From the NCBI GenBank assembly GCA_030180135.1, contig CM058236.1:3720001-3784000 (forward strand): DNA of 64,000 nucleotides, written 5' to 3'. Below, in pieces: positions 32,961 to 44,390 of the stretch. How positions within the stretch are numbered: the stretch's first letter is position 1; every line of letters starts with the position of its first letter. The position numbers and the translations under genes are program-made. This DNA is from Orychophragmus violaceus (Eukaryota; Streptophyta; Magnoliopsida; Brassicales; Brassicaceae). A model generated the notes under the pieces. The model was not told where the DNA came from, made no database searches, and saw only the letters and a program-made list of their open reading frames with translations.

Positions 32961-35900
32961 TGTAACGCCCCTTTCCCGTTATCCGTTGACCGACGAGCTG
33001 CCCGGTCAACAATCATGCAAGAACATGACCGTTCGAACCCGATCAGGCCAAACGAGAAAAGTTCGTCACAATACGAAGCGAGAGACAGTACGGTTCGAGA
33101 CAATGGCTCGAACCAAACCGTCCTTGACCCCGTTTACCTCGCTTCCTCAATACAAGGCTTTTGAACCAGTATTGCTTCCACGAGGTTTGTTGGTTTGGAC
33201 TAAACAAAATATCAGTGAAGCAATTTCATTTCTAAGTGTTTTAAGTCTTTTAAATCCTCTAGCCTATTTAAATCTAATTCCAAAAACATTCTAAAAATCA
33301 ATAGGCGCCATAAAACCCTAACCGAGATAAACCCAAACAAAATAATAGAATCAAACCACGGCCCAAAAGCTATCCCAAAACTACACCGAGGACCTCCCTT
33401 GTCCGCAGAGATAAGACAAACCTGAAAACAACAAAAAGAGTCTAATGAGTGATCTAGGATCACCCAGCGAGTCGGTCCCCACTAAAAAGGCTTCTAAGAA
33501 TCTACTAAGATAATCCCACCCCAAAAATCCCAAAATAACAATCAATAGAACAAATAGCTTATCATGTGCCACTAAAACATGATGAGCTTCACAACACACA
33601 AGCATTATCTAACAATAAAGGAAGCACAGAGATCGAGATCACTGCGGCACATGATCCCGATCGGACTCGATCTAACTAACGGGGAACAACTCTAACACCA
33701 CTGGGCCCCACTATGCAAACTCGATAACTTCCACGGGAACACTTAGCTACCGCCATGGTAACTAAAATTACCCCAAAAATCCTAGATGTAAGCATGAAGT
33801 CCTACGACCTAGGAAACTGTTCTTTGTCCATCGATACAATGTGCCTCAGGCTACCCCTAGATAGCCTAAGCTTCCATGCAGTCCGGCCCTAGGAAGTGAC
33901 CCCGTATTCTCCGGACCACAGACCTAACGACGTCACTCAGTAGGTTAACATCATAACAAGAATCACCATCCGAAGGCACCCGAACCGATTAGGCAACTAC
34001 TCAAGGATCCAATCGGGTCGGAGTACCAGAACACTTTCTTTCGACTTGCGGGATCTAATGCACCTTAGAGTCCAGATAACAATAAATAAATCACGCAAAC
34101 TCTTTAGGAATCTATACAGTACACAAGACCGACAAGGTTAACATAAGTAAAGAATACAAACACAAAACTCGATCTATCCCCCAAGTCCTCTTCATCCACC
34201 TCCACACCATCAACCTTATCCGGTTCCATACCGGATTTGGTATCTATCAACCTTGCCTGGTCTCGTAATCTAGGTAAGTAACACACAACATGTCAATCCG
34301 GCCCAACATCGTAATAGACAAAACAACACAATCAACAGACTATCCGGCCCAACACCGGAGTAGTCCAACAAACAAGCCTGCACACAATCACACAACATCA
34401 ATTCCAACAACACACAATCAATTACTTAATTAAACATGCCTTTAATTTCTATCTCATCTTTTAACTCATTTAATTCGCTACCTTGGGATTAGTAGCTTAC
34501 TAACCCCGTAGACGGCTCATTTCCCAATTAACACCTTTTAATTTATCTTTCCTGAATATCTTTTATAAACTCTTCGATCTGTAGGTTTAAGATTAGTAAA
34601 ATTACTAATCTCCCGACATCTATTTGTTATTTAATTAAATCCAATTAACCCAATAACCGACTATTAACTAATAATCCACCCCATTATTATATTCTAAGGT
34701 TCCTTATGTCTTTTAACCATATTTTAACTAAGTCATAGTTTCCGTATATAGATTAATTTAATTTTTTTTTTACTGTCGTATATATGCATACATGTCTTAA
34801 TCATGCCAATCTATAACGACTGCATCACTCAATAACAATCAACAACATAACGAAGCAATGATCAATACAAACTCTCTAGCATGCATATTTATCCTAACCA
34901 TTTAATTAGCCAATCAGTTAAATCGTTCATTTAACCGTTCTATTTCTCATAATCAAACAGGCATGCAACCTAACTCTATGGTTTAGGGTTCTCGAGTCTA
35001 CATGGTATACACTAATGCATAATTAACCGACTCATAGTGTTTGTAGTGACGGATGACGGTGTGACGTAACTCTGAACCTCCTGAAACTGAACAATGGCTA
35101 AACCCAAACCTTTCCCAAACCAATAACCGATCCAAATGCAACTCCAAGATAGAACCGTCTTATCCCGAAGTGTTGACCAATTCTGAACCGGTTGATTAAC
35201 TGTTGACCAAGCGTTGACCTTGCATTGACCGGCTAAACCGAGGTTGACCAAGTGTTGACCACCACTGAACCGAGTTAACCAGACCTAAACCAGGTTGTTG
35301 AACAACCCTAGTTTGACCGGCGAGAGAAGGTTGAGTTTACCAGCAGCTGAAATAGCTTCTAGGTGTTGACCACGGCGGAGGAAGGTTGACCGGCGGTGAA
35401 TGGAGCTTCTCTGGTGAAGACTGCTCAGGTGAGGTGGTCGGTGGTGAGAGAACCGGGGAGAGGAAGGCGGCATGAGGGAGAAGAGCTCATTGCAAGCTCT
35501 TCTCGGCATTGACCGGCGGTTGCTACGCCGTTGACCAGCGAAAGGAAGGCTCTCCGGTGGAAGATTCCTGTGACTGAATCTATCACCGTTGAGAGAGAAG
35601 GCCGGCGGTGAAGAGAGAGAGCATGTGGGACTGGCTGCTCACTGCTGAAGAGATAAAGAGATGGCAGATCTCCACCGGCGGCAACTTCCAGCAGAGGCTC
35701 CGGCAAGAATCCGGCGACGGAGGCTACTTGAACGGCGGCGATTGGAGAGGAGAGGATGGAGATTCCAAATATGAAACTGGTTTAAGGAGATTTGGCCTGG
35801 TTTTGGGAGCTATTTAGAAACATTTGATCCAAGTCTTGAAGAACAATTTGAATGTTCTTTAAGTTTCTTTGAAGATCTTCAAGAGAGGATGAATTTTGTT

Positions 35901-36540
35901 GAAGATGGAGAGAGAAGATGGTGATTTCGGTGGGACGTGAGAGGAGAGAGGTCAGAGAGATTTGTGAGTGTAAATTTTAGTGAGAGATTGAGCCAAATGA
36001 GAGAGTGATAGGTGGCGCTATTTGAGAGGGATAGAAGGCCACTTGTCACCTTGGGGAACAATATGAGATTATGTACAATGAATATCCATACTCGCAAATC
36101 CTCCAAATCTCCATTCCATCCGTTCGGTCCAGTTTAGCCAATTCCGTTTTAAATCTCCAAAATCCTCCAAGTCCTCTGAAACAAAACTTCCAATCTTATT
36201 TTTAAAATACTAGACTCTATAAGAGTCATTCATATAATTGTTTCACCCAATTCGGACTCCCGTAGCTCCCGTAGCTCCCGTACTAGATTTACAAGTGTTA
36301 TCGGTTTTATCGGTTTCCATCCCGATAGTCCGTAAAACTATTTTCAAAGTCCGCTTCCACAAATTTATGTATTCTAAATGATTTATTTAATTAAAAAGAG
36401 AATAATTTGGCCTGTATAAGCTTTCGTCTCGCATTTTGGTAAAATTACCAAATACAACTCAAGTCTTAGAAATTACGAAAATGCCCCACGTTGGCTTTCT
36501 GACTGCCTGTTGACCCATTTTTGTGAGACAAGGTATTACA
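32961..36540. mobile_element. Probable solo LTR, 3.58 kb, TSD GAAAC
   Basis: The insert begins TGTAACGCCCC and ends GTATTACA, LTR-style TG...CA, and is flanked by GAAAC at 32956-32960 and 36541-36545. Excision with one GAAAC rejoins the copia frame (AETHAETHSETG). It contains no gag-pol and no internal second LTR start, so it is best read as a solo LTR left by LTR-LTR recombination of a long-LTR, probably Ty3-type, element. A large non-coding LTR derivative is the alternative. 35290-35800 is GC-rich and UTR-like, with a W-box cluster next to it. Its transcriptional orientation is not determined. Confidence 0.82.
35168..35537. promoter_or_regulatory. Cluster of W-box (TTGACC) motifs inside the solo LTR
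   Basis: Eleven TTGACC hexamers occur on the plus strand within about 370 bases (between 35168 and 35537), several as GTTGACCAAG or TTGACCGGCGG, and more lie nearby (for example 32986). TTGAC(C/T) is the core bound by WRKY transcription factors. The density is far above expectation for random sequence, but part of it comes from local duplication of a GTTGACC-containing unit. Confidence 0.6.
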
Positions 36541-37473
36541 GAAACACATTCTGAAACAGGGGTTTTGTCAGCAGAAACAGAGCCTCAAAACTTCTTAGTA
36601 GAGGTCACCGTGAGCAAAAACCGTTTGTAGGATTGCAAGATTTTGTTCTTTACAATGCACAATGTTCGCCTAATAAACATACATCACCACCTGCTTATGC
36701 GGCCAACAGTAATTGTCCTCCGAAATGGTCTATGGTAAGACATCCTATCCCATCTAAGATACTTTCTGATGAGTGGCCATTGTACAAAGATCCAAGGCGT
36801 TTTCGCCGGTTTGTAGAACGGTTGGTGCGTCTTGCGATAACCCGAACATAACTGTCTTATCCGACTCATGTTCTCTCGCAAGTGATGCATAAACCACGTG
36901 AATCTCACTGGAATGCAGTGGTTAGGATACTACGTTACCTTAAAGGATGTCATGGGTAGGTATCATGTTAAAAGCAGTTAGTGATTTACGCGTACATGCA
37001 TTTTATGATTCTGATTGGGAGGAGTGTCCAAAATCTCGACGGTCATTGTATGTGTTTGTAGTACTACTGGGAGACTCACCTTTTGATTGGGGAATGAAAA
37101 AGCAGGACAGGGTCTCATATTCGTCAAGCGGAGTACCAGTCGATGGCAGCAGCTCTTCATGAGCTCAAGCGGCTGAAGAGATTGATGGCGGATTTGGGGG
37201 TTGATCATAAGGAGCCTATGGAATTGTTTTGTGATAGTAAAGTTTCAATACATATAGCAGAAAATCCAGGTTTTCATGAAAGGACAAAGCATATCGAGTC
37301 GGATTGTCATGATGTACGTGATGCAGTACAAGATGGGTTGATCGCAACGAGACATGTTCGTACCACCGAACAGCTGGCTGACATATTGACGAAAGCTTTG
37401 GGAGCTACAAATTTACATTACTTATTTTCCAAGTTGGGAGTTTGCAATTTTCATGCTCCCACTTGAGGGGGAG

Positions 37474-37651
37474 TGTTAGAAGGATAAGTGAATATCCTTA
37501 GTGAATATCTTGTTAAGATTTTGATAAGCATGAATATATGATCATAGATACTATTGTTGAGCTGCGATATATTACGAGAGTTGTATATAGCTTCATCACG
37601 TTGAGATCAATAACAACATATAATTTCCATATCTTTCTCTCTTAGTTTACA
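37474..37651 (+). repeat. Probable 3' LTR of the degenerate copia
   Basis: Follows the purine tract GAGGGGGAG and starts TGTTAGAAGGATAAG. A short LTR of about 180 bp ending TTTACA at 37651 fits the style of this lineage, but the right border could also be 37659. The 5' copy is lost or in the gap. Confidence 0.6.
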
Positions 37652-37864
37652 CTTTTACATATTTAATTCTTTTTGTAACAAAAAATTTTCAGTTTGTAGT
37701 GGTTATTATGTTTCTCAAAAATGGGTTCTTGATTTCCTGTTAAATTCTTCCTATGGCCTCGTGGGTTAATTAGCTGGAAGATTTTAGTCTTATGTAGTTT
37801 ATGTCATAGAGTTGGTTTCATATCGTATTATATTAAGTTATGATCATAATGATTACATATCATT

Positions 37865-37957
37865 AAGCTAAAAGGCCCCAATTTCCATGTCTTCACATGG
37901 TATGGTGCAACAATTGAAATAGATGGGCTCAAAGAAACTGACTATACATCTGATGAG
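37865..37957 (+). pseudogene. CLP1-like exon piece 1
   Basis: Translates as KLKGPNFHVFTWYGATIEID followed by GLKETDYTSDE, ending at a GTAAAT donor at 37958. This is the end of the N-terminal beta domain preceding the P-loop domain. The upstream 37652-37864 is intron-like with no exon recognised. Confidence 0.88.
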
Positions 37958-37975
37958 GTAAATCTATGATTTATG

Positions 37976-40900
37976 TGTAGCATCCCTGTCCCGAGAATAA
38001 TAAATGGGGCCTATTCGTATTATGGAGACGTTGAGGATGAAAAGAGTGTTAGGAGGATTATGTATGAATCCCTGAACGGCTAAGGAACCTAACAAGGCAA
38101 CCAAAACAGACAAGGTGCGTAACGGGCCTGAACCGCGACCACGGCATAGCCGCTTAGTTGACGGTTCGGTCGGATGGGTCGGTCAGAATAATCTTCTACT
38201 CTCTTGCTTTAAATTAGTAATTGGATAATAGGGAACTCTATATGTTAGGGTGGTCGGAATAAGTCCTAGAAAACTATGATCGGCCAAAGGCCAGATCATG
38301 AGGAAGTCGTGTAAAATGGTCGATTAGTGGTCAGACAGGGGTAAGTGCGAATGGGCTCAAGGGCGGATCGCGTGTGAGCCAAGTGATAAGTTCAGACACT
38401 GTATCACTGGTCAACAGATCCGGTCCACGGGTTGGATCGCCTGCAGGTCGAAAATGGTGCGACCGTACGGATCACAGTCGGTCCATGTACGTGGGATACT
38501 TGGCTTTACACGGGACAATTGGGCGATGGGTCATGGGTCGAGGTACGATCCATGTCTGCATTCGGTGCATGAACCCCAATCGTCCAAAAAGTTCATAGAC
38601 CGGTTAGCAAACCCTAAAATGGTTGTTAGGTTGCTGGTTTAATTATCTAAGTATTGATAAGACTCAGAAATTAAACGCCACCGAATTTTGGGACTAATTC
38701 CCAATTGGTGGGGGAGATTTGTAGCATCCCACTCTCGGGACCCAACCCAAGGTGTTTCCTGGCCTGAACCTTCCTAGAATCCGTCAAATTTAATATTTCC
38801 CTCTAGGACAAGTATTTCTCGGATCTTCCAATTGACTTCCTTATTCATTTCTAGCCTTTGATCTTTCATACTAACAATACACAGCAGAAATAATCATCTA
38901 ACATTGATTTCATTCCTCTAAGAACTATCCATCCGTGAACCTCCTAAGTCCTTAATTCATTTTCCTAAAAACTCCTTTTGAGGTTCCAATCCTATCTTTC
39001 CATTCTAACCACATAAGTCTTAACTTAGTTTGTTCCATTCACCTATTTAGTTCTAGTCATTACTTAGAACAATATTGGGCTATTTAAACATCTACATTGG
39101 CATTGTAAGAGAAGTCAGTTCCGCGCCTAGTTTCCATTGCCTTGTGCCTACTTCCTCACCAGTTTAGATCATCCATTCCTTAAAACCTCAGAACATATCT
39201 CCCATGTATTTAGTCATTCAACCAACCATCCCCACATGACCAAGTATAAGAGATATCTTCAAGTTCCTTTTATTTGGCCACCATACGTTCTTACTCATTC
39301 CTTTGGCTCCCTTGCAATTGTGTTATGTCCATGAGGACCCAATGATCACTGCCATGATTTGGGAAAGGTCTTTTTGATCCTTATCCGCATCAGGACTGAT
39401 CCAAATATGACCCTTCACGCAACCCATAGTCATAGCCTTAACACGCATGTCACTTCCTTATAGAAGCCGTCGATCATATCTTCTTTGTTCCTTAAGCACT
39501 CCAGTCAAGAGCCCGATTCATTCCTTATTTCCTTGTGGTTTCTCCTTCATGGTTTCTGGAAATTCTTTCCTTAACCATGTGTGTAGATTTCCCTGATAAA
39601 CCGCCCCCATTCCATCTTCTAAACCGTCGTCATCTTCTCCTTGGAGATCCAGCCATACTTTATCCTCTTTGCCTCAAGCCATCACGCCTTTGTCTTGTCA
39701 GTTTCTGGATGTTTTTCTCTTTCCTTCTCATCCCTGGTTAGAATAACAAACCGACCCCCAATATTCCTTTAGACCGCCGGCATCTTCCTTTGAAAATCCG
39801 GCAAAACTTTTATTCATAAACTGTGGGTCATCTCCCGTGGATAATCCGGCCACCAACCCTTTGTTTCCTTCTTCAGCTCTTCACGGTTTTACCTTGAATA
39901 TTTATGGGTTTTTTCTTCTTCTTAATATGGGTGTGGTGATCCTGAACTGCACATATAAACCGCCCCAAAAGTTCCTCATAATCAGTCTGCATCTTCCCTT
40001 AAACGGCCGGAAATCCTCTTACAAGATTGCGGTCAACTCCTTGTGTTTTCCTGTTGAACTCTCGTGGCTGCTTTGAATGCTTTCTGGGCATTCTCACCCT
40101 ATGTATGTGGGCGTGAGTGTCATGATTTCCTTGAAGAAAACCGTCCCTAATCTGCTCTCTAAACAACCGGTCAATCCCCTTGATGATTCTGGCTGAATCC
40201 CTTGGTCCTTGGCTTCTTGGCCTCACGGTTTTGATCAAGGGTTTTTTGAGATTTTCTCTGTGTTCTCTTGGGTGTGGAGAGATGAAGAAAAATCGTCCAT
40301 GTAATTCTCTTTTATTGACCAAATAACCACCTTGGCCGAATGGGGTGCCAATGGTTGGTGAATGGATGTCAAGCCATTGGTGACCTTTCGGCCATAACCA
40401 CAGAAACAGATGACTCAAGTGGTTGACACTAGGACCAGCTGAGTTGAGCTGGTATCCATCTGGCCCAGCTGACCAGCTCGACCATCCAGGCCATTTGAGC
40501 TGAACACTCACGGTTCAGCTCCCTTCTCCTTAACTAAGCTCATGTCCAGCTCAAGCTTGGCTTCCTAATGACGATGGAACACTCCTTATCGTCTCACTTA
40601 GACTGATTTTCCACTTTCTTGGTTCGATGGTACTTATTCCCGATCCTTAGAGGGTCGGGTCCCGGGGTCAGGTCCCGGCCATCATTGGCCGCTGTCGATG
40701 CGTTCCAGTGGTCAGGCTATTTCCTGGCCTGAACCTTCCTAGAATCCGTCCTATTTAAATTTTTGCCTCTAGGAAAAGTATTCCTCGGATCTTCCTACTG
40801 ACTTCCTTATTCATTTCTAGCCTTAGATCCTTCATACTTAACAATACGCAGCAGAAATACTCATCTAACCTTGATTCAATTCCTCTAAGAACTATCCATC

Positions 40901-42683
40901 CGTGAACCTCCTAAGTCCTGAATTCATTTTCTTAAAAACTCCTTTTGAGGTTCCAATTCTATCTATCCGTTCTAACCATCTAAGTCTTAACTTAGTTTGT
41001 TTCATTCACCTATTTCGCTATACTCATTACTTAGAACAATATTGGGATATTTAAACATGTACCTTAGCCTTGTAAGCGAAGTCGGTTGGAAGTCTGTTCC
41101 ACGCCTTGTTTCCATTGCCTTGTGCCTACTTTCTCACCAGTTTAGCTCATTCATTCCTTAAACCCTCAGAACATATCTCCCATGTACTTAGTCATTCAAC
41201 CAACCATCCCCAGATGACCAAATATAAGAGAGATCTTCAAGTTCCTTCTATTTGGACACCATACGTTCTTGCTCATTCCTTTGGCTCCCTTGCAATTGTC
41301 TTATGTCCATGAGGACCCAATGATCATGGCCATGATTTGGGAAATATCTTTCTGATCCTTATCCACATCAGGCCTGATCCAAATATGACCCTTCACGCAA
41401 CCCATTGTCATAGCCTTAACCCGCATGTTACTTCCTCATATAAGTCATCGATTTTATCTTCTTTCATCCTCCTTAATCACTCCGGTCAGGATCCTGATTC
41501 ATTCCTTGTTTCCTTATGGTTTCTATGTCATGGTTTCTGGATATTCTTTCCTTAATGATGTGTGTAGATTGGCCTGAGAAACCGCCCCCACTTCAATCGC
41601 CGACATCTCCTCCTTGGAGATCCGACCATGCTTTATCCTCTTTGCGTCAAGCCCTCACGCCTTTGTGTTGTCAGTTTCTAGGTGTTTTTCTCTTTCTTTC
41701 CCATCCCTGGTTTGCCAAACAAACCGCCCCCGATCTTCCTTTAAACCTCCAGCATCTTCCCATGAAAATCCGGGCAAACTCTTCTTCCAAAACTGTCAGT
41801 AACCTCCCTTGGATAATCCGGCCACAAACCCTTTGTTTCCTTCTTCAACTCTTCATGGTTTTACCTTGAATATTTCTGGGGTTTTTGTCTTCATATGGGC
41901 GTGTTTGGTGATCCTGAACTGCCCATATAAACCGCCCCAAAACTTTCTCATAATCAGCCCGCATCTTCCCTTAAACGGTCGGGAATCATCTTCTAAGATT
42001 CCGGTCAACTCCTTGTGTTTCCTCTTGAATTCTCGTGGCTTCCTTGAAGACTTTCTGGGATTCACACCCTGTGGATGTGGGCGTGAGTGTCATGATTTCC
42101 TTCAAGAAAACCCTCCATAATCTGATCTCTAAACAACCGGTCAATCCCCTTGATGATTCTGGCTGAATCCCTTGATCATTGGCTTCATGGCCTTACGGTT
42201 TTGATCAAGGTTTTTTTTGAGATTTTCTTTTTGTTATCTTTGGTGTGGAGAGATGAAGAAGAATTGTCCATGGCCTTCTCTTTTATTGGCCAAATAATCA
42301 CATTGGCAGAATGTGTGCCAATGGTTGGTGAATTGATGTCAAGTCATTGGTGACCCTTCGGCCATAACCACCCATGGTGAACTAGTGTCACTAGCTGACC
42401 TTAGACTACCAGATGACCCAAGTGATTGACACTAGGACCAACTGAGTTGAGCTGGTTGACAGCTGACCCAACTGACCAGCTCGACCATCCAGATCATTTG
42501 AGCTGAACACTCACGGTTCAACTCCCTTCTCCTTAACCAAGCTCATGTCCAGCTCAAGCTTGGCTTTCTTATGACAATGGAACACTCCTTATCGTCTCCC
42601 TTAGACTGATTTTCCACGTTCTTGGTTCCATGGCACTTATCCCTGATCCTCCTAGCGTCGAGTCCCGGGAGCGGGATGCTACA
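37976..42683 (+). mobile_element. LTR retrotransposon remnant with TGTAGCATCCC termini
   Basis: Begins TGTAGCATCCCTG and ends GGGATGCTACA. A second TGTAGCATCCC at 38720 follows the purine tract GGTGGGGGAGATT, so 38720-42683 reads as the 3' LTR, and 37976-38719 as a stub of 5' LTR joined to the last internal bases. No protein-coding domain remains. The 5-bp flanks (TTATG, TCATC) do not match, suggesting rearrangement or deletion after insertion. It sits in a CLP1-like intron. Family is probably Ty3-type (inference from LTR style only). Confidence 0.7.
38720..42683 (+). repeat. LTR with internal tandem duplication of about 1.97 kb
   Basis: Two direct copies lie side by side. CCTGGCCTGAACCTTCC occurs at about 38759 and 40724, and CTTGGTTC(G/C)ATGG at about 40618 and 42621. 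Shifts are 1965 to about 2003 bp, the second copy holding a roughly 40-bp extra segment near 42370. The first copy lacks the GGGATGCTACA end and the second lacks the TGTAGCATCCC start, so duplication occurred inside one LTR. Copies are visibly diverged. Both end in AGCTGA/CAGCTC-rich sequence. Open frames here are not recognisable proteins. Confidence 0.8.
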
Positions 42684-42768
42684 TCATCCGCAATTAGTTC
42701 ATATAAATTTAGTTGTTTTATGTATATATTAATATTGTCTCTGTTTAAGACTCTCATTATAAGCTATA
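42684..42768 (+). pseudogene. CLP1-like intron and exon start, left of the Helitron
   Basis: CTGTTTAAG at 42741-42749 is a good splice acceptor. The exon starts at 42750 with TLIISY and is cut after 42768. Joined to 49664 it reads SYINVHNSL, the conserved CLP1 block, confirming the Helitron insertion point between A and T. Confidence 0.85.
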
Positions 42769-43109
42769 CTAGATTTTGACCCGCCAATCGGCGGGTATAG
42801 TTTTGTTTTGATGTTTATTGATATTTTTGTATATAAATAATATATTTGTAAATGATAATTTATTTTTATAACATATTATTAATATTATATTTAGATGTTT
42901 GAGATATGTTGAACATATATATAGGTTTTATATAGTTTTTTATTTTATTTTGTAAATGATAATGATCCACGCTAAGGACGGATAATTTTTTTTATAGCAT
43001 ATATATTTATATTTTTAAAAGTAAGTTATCTTATTTTTAAAACACATATTCTATTGTTTTTTTTTTTATTAATGATTTGAGCATTTTTATCTTTATGCAC
43101 TAGTTAGTA

Positions 43110-43150
43110 TCCTATATATAAAAGAAGAACAAGAGGCTCTCCTACGTTGT
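43110..43150 (+). mobile_element. 5' terminus of a second, nested Helitron-like element
   Basis: TCCTATATATAAAAGAAGAA, preceded by A, resembles the 5' ends of Brassicaceae Helitrons on the plus strand, followed by AGAGGCTCTCCTACG. I could not find its matching 3' hairpin and CTAG, so only the terminus is annotated. Confidence 0.45.
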
Positions 43151-44390
43151 CATGTAAGCCCTCCCTGATTGGTCCATTTTAAATAAAAATACCACCTCAT
43201 TAACATTATTTATTTCATTTAAAATCATTTCATTTCAATCAATTACTAAAAACTACTGAAATATAAATATAAAATAAATAAAATCGAAATTTAATCTTTA
43301 AATATTTTCAACATATATATTTTATATTATATAATATTTAAAATAATTATTTTATATGATTTAATCATTTCACAAATAAGAAATAATTAAATTTAAATAT
43401 AAATAAAAAGAATAAATTAGGAGATCAAAACTAAAATATTATATTAAAATAATTTAGAACGATTGAAAAAAAAATTATAACTAAAACAATATTAAATATA
43501 TATTCAATAAATAATTGAAGTTATAATTAGCAAAAATAAAATATGATAAAAATAGAGAAAAGAAGAACAAAATAAAATAAATATACAAAATGATAAACAT
43601 AAAAAGTTATGGTAATACAAGAAAATGTTTATAAAATTATGTGTAAAAATATTAGAAGTATGATCCACACAAAATCATACAAAATAACTTTTTTATAAAA
43701 GATGCAAAAAAAAATGATTGATAATAAATAAAAAATATAAAATTATATTATTTAAAACATAAATTAAAATAAATATACATATTAGTGCATTTTCTCTCAT
43801 GTGATTATTAAGATAACAAAAAAACAATTTTATAAAAACATAAAAATCTATTAATTAGATGACTTTTTTTTTGTTTCTATATTTATTTTTGTTTTGTTTA
43901 ATTCGGAAAGTTATGTTGGTTTTAGATTACTATTTACTTACTATATATTTTACATAGTTTTCAGATTTACACACTAAATTATTTATTTTTAGATTATATA
44001 ACAGGGATATCTTTTTAGTTTTTTTACTATAATTACATAATTTTGTATATCTTTTTCCAGTTATGGTTTATCTAAATGTTGGTTTTATATATTTTGTTTC
44101 TATTTTTGTTTTAGCTATCTATTTTGTTTTTAAAATGGAGTGTATGATGCATTAGATATATTTAGTGTGTAAAATATAATTATATAGTAATTTTAATGTT
44201 GCAATCAATATTATTAAAATTTAAATATAAATAATAATAGTCATAAATCAATTATTATAATAATAGATAATTAAAATATAATACTAATAGTAATAAATAA
44301 CTTCAAATATCTAAAATAAAACAAATTTTAGATAGCTAAAATGTATACTTATTTAGTAAACTATTTATTTTGGGTTTTTCGATTTATGTA

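Larger units (their letters stand above)
30666..37466 (+). pseudogene. Degenerate Ty1/copia gag-pol, split by a solo LTR
   Basis: Plus-strand remains in family order: gag (KLWNDLKRRFLVGNSVRG, VMDYYGRLSLKWEELLGY), protease-like NTGASHHMTGEARLL, GAG-pre-integrase LWHRRLGHPSYGVL, integrase FVMIVDFSRAVWIHLL and IIRSDNGTKF, then the integrase C-terminal region up to 32960. After the 3.58-kb insertion it resumes in frame (HAETHSETGVLSAETEPQ across the junction), LQDFVLYNAQCSPNKH, and RNase H (SHWNAVVRILRYLKGC, LFCDSKVSIHIAENPGFHER, LADILTKALG), stopping at 37464-37466. Most of the RT, including YVDD, is missing and there are many stops. It is a different lineage from the three TCGATCGA-bearing copias. 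Confidence 0.9.

Noticed and set aside
39137..42120. Many short plus-strand open frames in the large LTR
   Set aside because: They are duplicated with the LTR repeat unit, differ by frameshifts between the two copies and contain no known domain.
37976..42683. TGTAGCATCCC and GGGATGCTACA ends as terminal inverted repeats of a DNA transposon
   Set aside because: A purine tract followed by a second TGTAGCATCCC at 38720 fits LTR structure better, and no transposase or matching duplication is present.
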